From: an uncultured Kordiimonas sp.
GTDB taxonomy: Bacteria; Pseudomonadota; Alphaproteobacteria; Sphingomonadales; Kordiimonadaceae
DNA: 64,000 bases
Assembly (NCBI GenBank): GCA_947500295.1
Contig: CANMRM010000003.1
Span: 186,001-250,000 of the forward strand
Direction of reading: 5' to 3'
Positions 59,822 through 64,000 of the stretch are shown piece after piece (the first letter of the stretch is position 1; every line of letters begins with the position of its first letter). The position numbers and the translations under genes are program-made. Below the pieces are notes generated by a model. That model was not told the origin of the DNA and did not search any database. It saw only the letters and a program-made list of their open reading frames with translations.

Positions 59822-60912
59822 TGCAAGTCCGCGCAGAAGACCTTTCAGACCTTTCGCTCGGTGCCGTTTTCCTGGCAACAGGCGGTGGCGGCGATCCTTA
59901 CGTACCCGAAATGATTTGCCGGGAAGCGCTCAAAAAACACGGGCCCGTTGACCTGGTTGCGCCAGACGACCTGCCGGACGACGCTTATGTCGTGTCCATC
60001 GGTGGTGTGGGTGCCCCCACCGTCAGTCTGGAGATGCTACCCTCTGTGGATGAAGCCACGCGCACGCTTGAAGCGTTTGAGGCTCATGTGGGCCGCAAGA
60101 TTGATGCGGTTGTGTCGTTCGAGATTGGCGGCGGCAATTCGCTCATCCCGATCATGGCGGCCGCGGGGCGCGGCGTGCCCGTCGTGGACGGAGACGGCAT
60201 GGGCCGCGCGCTGCCGGAGGCGCAGATGATGACCTATGCGATCGCAGGCGTGTGCCCGTCACCGGCCGTTGCCTACGATTACGCTGGTAACGTCACAACC
60301 TTCACCACGCCCGACACACCAACCTACGAGCGGCATATCCGCAGTCTTGCCATGGCGTCAGGTGGCATGATCACCACCGCCGAGCATCCGATGACGGGCG
60401 CCGAGCTGAAGCCCGCCATCATCCCCGGCACAGTCGGTTTTTCGGTCACGCTCGGGCGGGCATTGCGCGAAAACCGGGGCAGGGCCGACCAGTTGCTGCC
60501 AGTGCTGAAGGATGTGTTTGCCAGCTCCGTTTACGGCGAATGCAGGCTCCTTTACTGCGGCAAGGTTTCGGACAAGGCAACGCGCATCATCGGTGGGTAT
60601 GACATCGGCGAAGCTACGCTGACACCATTTTCGGACGAAGGCGACGCACTGACGATCAACATCAAGAACGAATATCTGGTTGCCCGGCTCAATGGCCGGG
60701 TGGTGGCCACCGTGCCGGACCTGATTGTGATCGTGGACTATGAAACCGGGACCCCCATCAACGCGGAGCGCCTGCGCTATGGCCAGCGGGTTGCTGTGTT
60801 TGCGGTGGGCTGCCCCGACTTTTTCCGCACCGAGCGCGCGCTTGAGGCCGTCGCGCCTGCCGCTTTCGGCTTTGACATACCCTACGTACCGCTGGAGCAG
60901 ATTGAGGTTTAG
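59821..60912 (+). CDS. DUF917-family protein (S-methyl-thiohydantoin-related)
   Basis: 363 residues. DUF917 proteins (related to S-methyl thiohydantoin desulfurase) begin with the FLATGGGGDPYVPE motif, seen here, and contain EIGGGNSLIPIMAAAGRGVPVVDGDGMGRALPEAQM. The ATG overlaps the upstream stop codon by one base. This family is usually the partner of HyuA-like proteins, so the two probably form one enzyme that opens or modifies a hydantoin-like ring. Final enzyme reaction is not established; the operon context supports hydantoin-type catabolism. Confidence 0.9.
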   Translation: MQVRAEDLSDLSLGAVFLATGGGGDPYVPEMICREALKKHGPVDLVAPDDLPDDAYVVSIGGVGAPTVSLEMLPSVDEATRTLEAFEAHVGRKIDAVVSFEIGGGNSLIPIMAAAGRGVPVVDGDGMGRALPEAQMMTYAIAGVCPSPAVAYDYAGNVTTFTTPDTPTYERHIRSLAMASGGMITTAEHPMTGAELKPAIIPGTVGFSVTLGRALRENRGRADQLLPVLKDVFASSVYGECRLLYCGKVSDKATRIIGGYDIGEATLTPFSDEGDALTINIKNEYLVARLNGRVVATVPDLIVIVDYETGTPINAERLRYGQRVAVFAVGCPDFFRTERALEAVAPAAFGFDIPYVPLEQIEV

Positions 60913-61207
60913 CAGGGCTGATGATCCCCTAAAGGTGGCCTTGTAAGGGCAGTGATTGGTTGTTACATAAGTCTTGCTTGATTTTACATCACCTCAAGCC
61001 TCGGAGATTTTATGCTGGAGATTGCGGGGAACCGCTAGTTCCCTTGTTGAGGGAGCTACTGACCACAGGACAGCGCCGCTTTTCGCGGGCGTTGCCCTTT
61101 TTTGTACCCGCAAAAACCCGGAAGAACCGCCCTTCACAAAAAATATTGTGTGCAAACGGTGCACAGTGGGCCATCGGTTTCCGGAAGGCATTTGAAAGCT
61201 TCAAGCA

Positions 61208-62308
61208 ATGAAACGTGACTATTCACAGTTTTTATCATCTAAAAAAACCAAACCAGAAACCGGGCAACGCCCCGGGGCTGCCCTTTCCATGTTAGACCAG
61301 CTTGGCTGGAACCGGCATTTCGCCGAACAGATTGACCCCGCCGCGCTTCAGGAAACCCCGCCTGTGCGGGTCACGGAAGTGCATCGCGGTGGACTGCGTG
61401 TTGTGGGTGAGGAGATCAATGAGCTGATCCCGCCGCGCGCCGACGCAACGGTTGGCGACTGGCTTTCGTTTGACATGGCAAGCCCGAAAGACAGCAAGCT
61501 CCTTGAGCGCAAAAGCCTGTTCAAGCGCCGCGCCCCCGGTACGGACAGGCAACTGCAGTTGATCGCAGCAAACATCGACACGGTGTTCGTTGTTTCTTCC
61601 TGCAATCATGATTTCAACATCGCGCGGCTGGAGCGATACATCGCACTGGCGTTTGAAGCCGGGGTTGACCCGGTGATCGTTCTAACCAAAAGCGACCTGA
61701 GCGATGACCCCGCGGCTTTCGAGAAGGAGGCCTGGGCCCTGTCTGACGGCATGGCAGGCGGTGTGCCGGTGCTGACGCTGGATGCGCGCGGGCAGGAGCC
61801 GAAAGACAAACTCGCTGAATGGTGCAAACCAGGCCAGACGCTGGCGTTCATGGGCTCATCGGGTGTTGGCAAGTCAACGCTCGTCAATGCGCTCTCGGGC
61901 GGCAAGAAAGCCGAAACACAGGCCATCCGTGAGGATGACAGCAAGGGACGACACACGACCACGAGCCGGCAGCTCCATATTCTGCCAACCGGTTATGTGC
62001 TGCTGGACACACCGGGCATGCGTGAACTGCAGATGACCGGCGCTGCGGCCGGTATCGCAGATGTGTTTGCCGACCTGCAAAGCCTGTCGCATGCATGCAA
62101 ATTCAAGGACTGTCAGCACGAAACCGAACCCGGCTGCGCTGTACTTGCGGCAGTGGAAGATGGCAGCGTTGCGCCCGAGCGCCTGAAACGCTGGCGCAAG
62201 CTGGTGCTTGAGGAACGGTATAATTCATCGACACTTGCCGAGCGTCGCTCCAGGGACAAAGCCTTCGGCAAAATTGTCCGCGAAGCGGTGAAAATGAAAA
62301 AACGCTAA
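61208..62308 (+). CDS. rsgA: Ribosome small subunit-dependent GTPase RsgA
   Basis: 366 residues. Circularly permuted GTPase of 30S subunit maturation. The motif order is TKSD (G4), then the P-loop GSSGVGKSTLVNAL (G1), DTPG (G3, LDTPGMRELQ). The OB-fold precedes (residues 40-100), and the zinc finger is CKFKDCQHETEPGC at about 298-311. Normal length for the alphaproteobacterial form. Start ATG at 61208 has a weak ribosome site. Single gene, ends in a strong terminator. Confidence 0.97.
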   Translation: MKRDYSQFLSSKKTKPETGQRPGAALSMLDQLGWNRHFAEQIDPAALQETPPVRVTEVHRGGLRVVGEEINELIPPRADATVGDWLSFDMASPKDSKLLERKSLFKRRAPGTDRQLQLIAANIDTVFVVSSCNHDFNIARLERYIALAFEAGVDPVIVLTKSDLSDDPAAFEKEAWALSDGMAGGVPVLTLDARGQEPKDKLAEWCKPGQTLAFMGSSGVGKSTLVNALSGGKKAETQAIREDDSKGRHTTTSRQLHILPTGYVLLDTPGMRELQMTGAAAGIADVFADLQSLSHACKFKDCQHETEPGCAVLAAVEDGSVAPERLKRWRKLVLEERYNSSTLAERRSRDKAFGKIVREAVKMKKR

Positions 62309-62311
62309 CGG

Positions 62312-62344
62312 CGCGGGGCGGTGATCACGGCCGCCCCGCGTTTT
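62312..62344 (+). terminator. Strong terminator after rsgA
   Basis: CGCGGGGCGG (62312-62321) pairs with CCGCCCCGCG (62331-62340), ten perfect pairs, followed by TTTT. Confidence 0.9.
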
Positions 62345-62472
62345 GCCGCCCCAATGATGCCGGTCCAAGGAAGCCGTCCAGACAATTTTCTGCCCGAAAA
62401 AGAACAAGACCTCTTACCCGCCTGTCTTATTTCCTCTATAGAGTTACAAACGAAACTAATTTGGGGATAGAC

Positions 62473-62892
62473 ATGTCTGCTATCGTACACCTCGCCATTC
62501 CGGCTGGCGATCTGGAAACCACCGTTAAGTTTTATACCGATGTTTTCGGCTGTACCCTTGGCAACCGTGAAGAGGGGCGCTGGGTCGATGTGAATTTCTG
62601 GGGAAATGAGCTGACCCTGCACCAAAGCGAGGAGCAATTGCCCGCCGTTCGTCATGATGTTGATATGGGCGCGGTGCTGGTGCCGCACTTTGGTGTGCAC
62701 CTGACGCAGGAAGATTTTGATGCTCTCAAGGAGCGTATCGCTGCGGCGGGGCTTGAATATATCGACGAGCCCTATCGCCGGTTCAAGGGTGACAAATACG
62801 AGCAGGAAACCTTCTTTATCGCCGACCCCAATAGCAACATCCTTGAGATCAAGACGATGAAGAACCCCGAGGTATTGTTTCCGGACCCGTAA
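62473..62892 (+). CDS. VOC family protein (glyoxalase/bleomycin-resistance fold)
   Basis: 139 residues. The paired beta-alpha-beta modules are seen in VHLAIPAGDLETTVKFYTDVFGCTLGNRE and VHLTQEDFDALKERI with IADPNSNILEIKT, which includes the family's metal-binding Glu. His, Gln or Glu residues could bind a metal, but the full set for glyoxalase I is not clear. Sequence features of EWVDVNFWGNELTLHQ type are typical of generic VOC proteins with unknown substrate. ATG at 62473 has GGGGA upstream. Single gene. Confidence 0.87.
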   Translation: MSAIVHLAIPAGDLETTVKFYTDVFGCTLGNREEGRWVDVNFWGNELTLHQSEEQLPAVRHDVDMGAVLVPHFGVHLTQEDFDALKERIAAAGLEYIDEPYRRFKGDKYEQETFFIADPNSNILEIKTMKNPEVLFPDP

Positions 62893-62962
62893 AGCCCGTT
62901 ATCGCCATTTGCCCGCACTTTTGATACTGTGGACTGCGATGAAACGGGTGAGGAGATGGGTC

Positions 62963-64000
62963 ATGCTCAAGCGATTTCTTGTTGGGGGCGCTATCGGGGT
63001 TTTTGCGACTTCCATGACAGCCAACGGTCAGGCTTTGCCAGAGGGCACGGGCAAACAGCTGGTTGAAGGCGTCTGCACGGCCTGCCACAGCGAACGAAAC
63101 ATCCTGCGCAGCTCCGGTTACACCCAGGCTGGCTGGAAGGAGCTGATGGCCACCATGGTGGACCTGTCGGCTGACCCGGCAAGCGAAACTGAACTTGCCC
63201 GCTATCTGGCTGACCATGTCCCGCCGAATGAAAACCGGGCCGCAAAGCTGATGCCCGGAGACACCCGTATTGAGTTCAGGGAGTGGGTTGTGCCGACGCT
63301 CGGGCAACGCTCACGTGACCCCGTGGAAGCCCCCGATGGTAGCATCTGGTGGGCAGGCCAGTGGGGCAACCTGATTGGCCGGATTGACCCCGCCACCGGC
63401 GCGATGCACGAATTTCCGCTACCTGAAAGTGCCATGCCGCACAGTGTCACGCCCGACGCGGCGGGCAATATCTGGTACACCGGCAACAAGAACGGCACCA
63501 TGGGCAAGCTGGACCCGGCAACTGGCGAGATCACCGAGTATAAAATGCCGGACCCCCAGGCCCGGGACCCGCACACCGCCGTGTTTGATGCAGACGGCAT
63601 TCTCTGGTTCACGCTGCAGCAGAGCAATATGATTGGCCGTCTGGACCCCGCAACCGGGGACATCAGACTTGTCGGGATGCCAACACCAAGGTCCCGGCCG
63701 TATGGCATCAAGGTAGCGGCGGATGGTCACCTTTGGGTGGCATGCAACGGCAGCAACTGCCTCGTGCGGGTAAACCCGGAGACCATGGCGCTGACAGAGG
63801 TCAAACTGCCTATCCCTGAAACAACGGTGCGCCGGCTCGATATCGCACCAGATGGTGTCATCTGGTATGTGAATTCTTCACAAGGCCGTCTCGGCCGGTA
63901 TGACCCCGCATCGGGTGAAATAAAGGAATGGCCGTCCCCGAGCGGGCCTAGGTCCCACCCCTATGCGCTTGTCTACGCGGGCGGGGCGGTTTGGTACAAC
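62963..64000 (+). CDS. Exported cytochrome c / Vgb-type propeller protein (partial, runs off the window)
   Basis: 346 codons to the window edge without a stop. Signal peptide (LVGGAIGVFATSMTANGQA), a c-type haem domain with CTACH near residues 38-42, then from about residue 110 a beta-propeller with repeated IDPATGAMHEFPLP, LDPATGEITEYKMPDP and LDPATGDIRLVGMPTP, as in virginiamycin B lyase-like six-bladed propellers. AGGAG seven bases before the ATG at 62963 is good. It may be a periplasmic redox protein whose propeller binds or shapes a partner or quinone; the substrate is not known. The C-terminal part is not visible. Confidence 0.85.
   Translation, partial: MLKRFLVGGAIGVFATSMTANGQALPEGTGKQLVEGVCTACHSERNILRSSGYTQAGWKELMATMVDLSADPASETELARYLADHVPPNENRAAKLMPGDTRIEFREWVVPTLGQRSRDPVEAPDGSIWWAGQWGNLIGRIDPATGAMHEFPLPESAMPHSVTPDAAGNIWYTGNKNGTMGKLDPATGEITEYKMPDPQARDPHTAVFDADGILWFTLQQSNMIGRLDPATGDIRLVGMPTPRSRPYGIKVAADGHLWVACNGSNCLVRVNPETMALTEVKLPIPETTVRRLDIAPDGVIWYVNSSQGRLGRYDPASGEIKEWPSPSGPRSHPYALVYAGGAVWYN

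Noticed and set aside
60960-61211. Short plus- and minus-strand frames between the DUF917 gene and rsgA
   Set aside because: Overlapping frames in both directions with no motif, in a 295-bp intergenic region; no evidence of coding.

Overview
The window looks like chromosomal DNA of a marine-type alphaproteobacterium. This is inferred from the Tad/Flp pilus genes of Caulobacter type, several chemoreceptors of alphaproteobacterial type, RTX proteins, an ECF42 sigma factor paired with a YciI/DGPF protein, Lrp-controlled amino-acid and hydantoin catabolism, and a moderately high GC content with typical alphaproteobacterial codon use. A member of Kordiimonadales or a neighbouring order would fit, but the sequence alone does not prove the order. 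No prophage, insertion sequence, CRISPR array or rRNA operon was seen. One tRNA, tRNA-Val(GAC), is present.

Layout. 0-7 kb, minus strand: a Tad (tight adherence) pilus locus with tadG, two TadE-like minor pilins, an RTX protein, the Flp pilin, cpaA, cpaB and the start of the secretin cpaC. 7-15 kb: ordinary genes (lysophospholipase-like hydrolase, TetR regulator, inositol-phosphatase-family enzyme, FAD oxidoreductase, two small stress membrane proteins, a chemoreceptor, a GGCT-like protein, an MHS transporter). 15-17 kb: yciI plus ECF42 sigma factor. 17-22 kb: poorly characterised genes (Tat-exported protein, glycosyltransferase-like protein, two-lobed retropepsin-like protease, exported protein, a 46-residue protein). 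22-26 kb: a giant RTX protein built from duplicated modules. 26-36 kb: typA, a glycosyltransferase/phosphoesterase pair, a predicted small RNA, an HBM-type chemoreceptor, an outer-membrane porin and an N-formylglutamate amidohydrolase. 36-43 kb: molybdopterin hydroxylase subunit, tRNA-Val, GNAT, an Lrp-controlled PLP-lyase/carbamoylase operon, and a LuxR solo.

The most striking stretch is 43.6-49.9 kb. An acidic RTX gene, an ECF sigma/anti-sigma operon and a divergent operon for an acidic-repeat subtilase and an outer-membrane barrel each have the same candidate promoter, GGAAT-N17-CGTT. I read this as a self-regulated ECF regulon for a calcium-binding or proteolytic cell-surface system.

50-64 kb: a split PAS/chemoreceptor pair (Aer-like in two proteins), a periplasmic binding protein, a TolB-propeller/CehA-type metallohydrolase, a lipoprotein, an Lrp-controlled NCS1 transporter/HyuA/DUF917 operon with a 9-bp inverted repeat in its control region, rsgA, a glyoxalase-family protein and the start of a cytochrome c/Vgb-propeller gene.

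Limits: all calls were made by reading the sequence without database searches. Start codons were chosen from Shine-Dalgarno spacing and family lengths. Promoters, operators and the small RNA are predictions.
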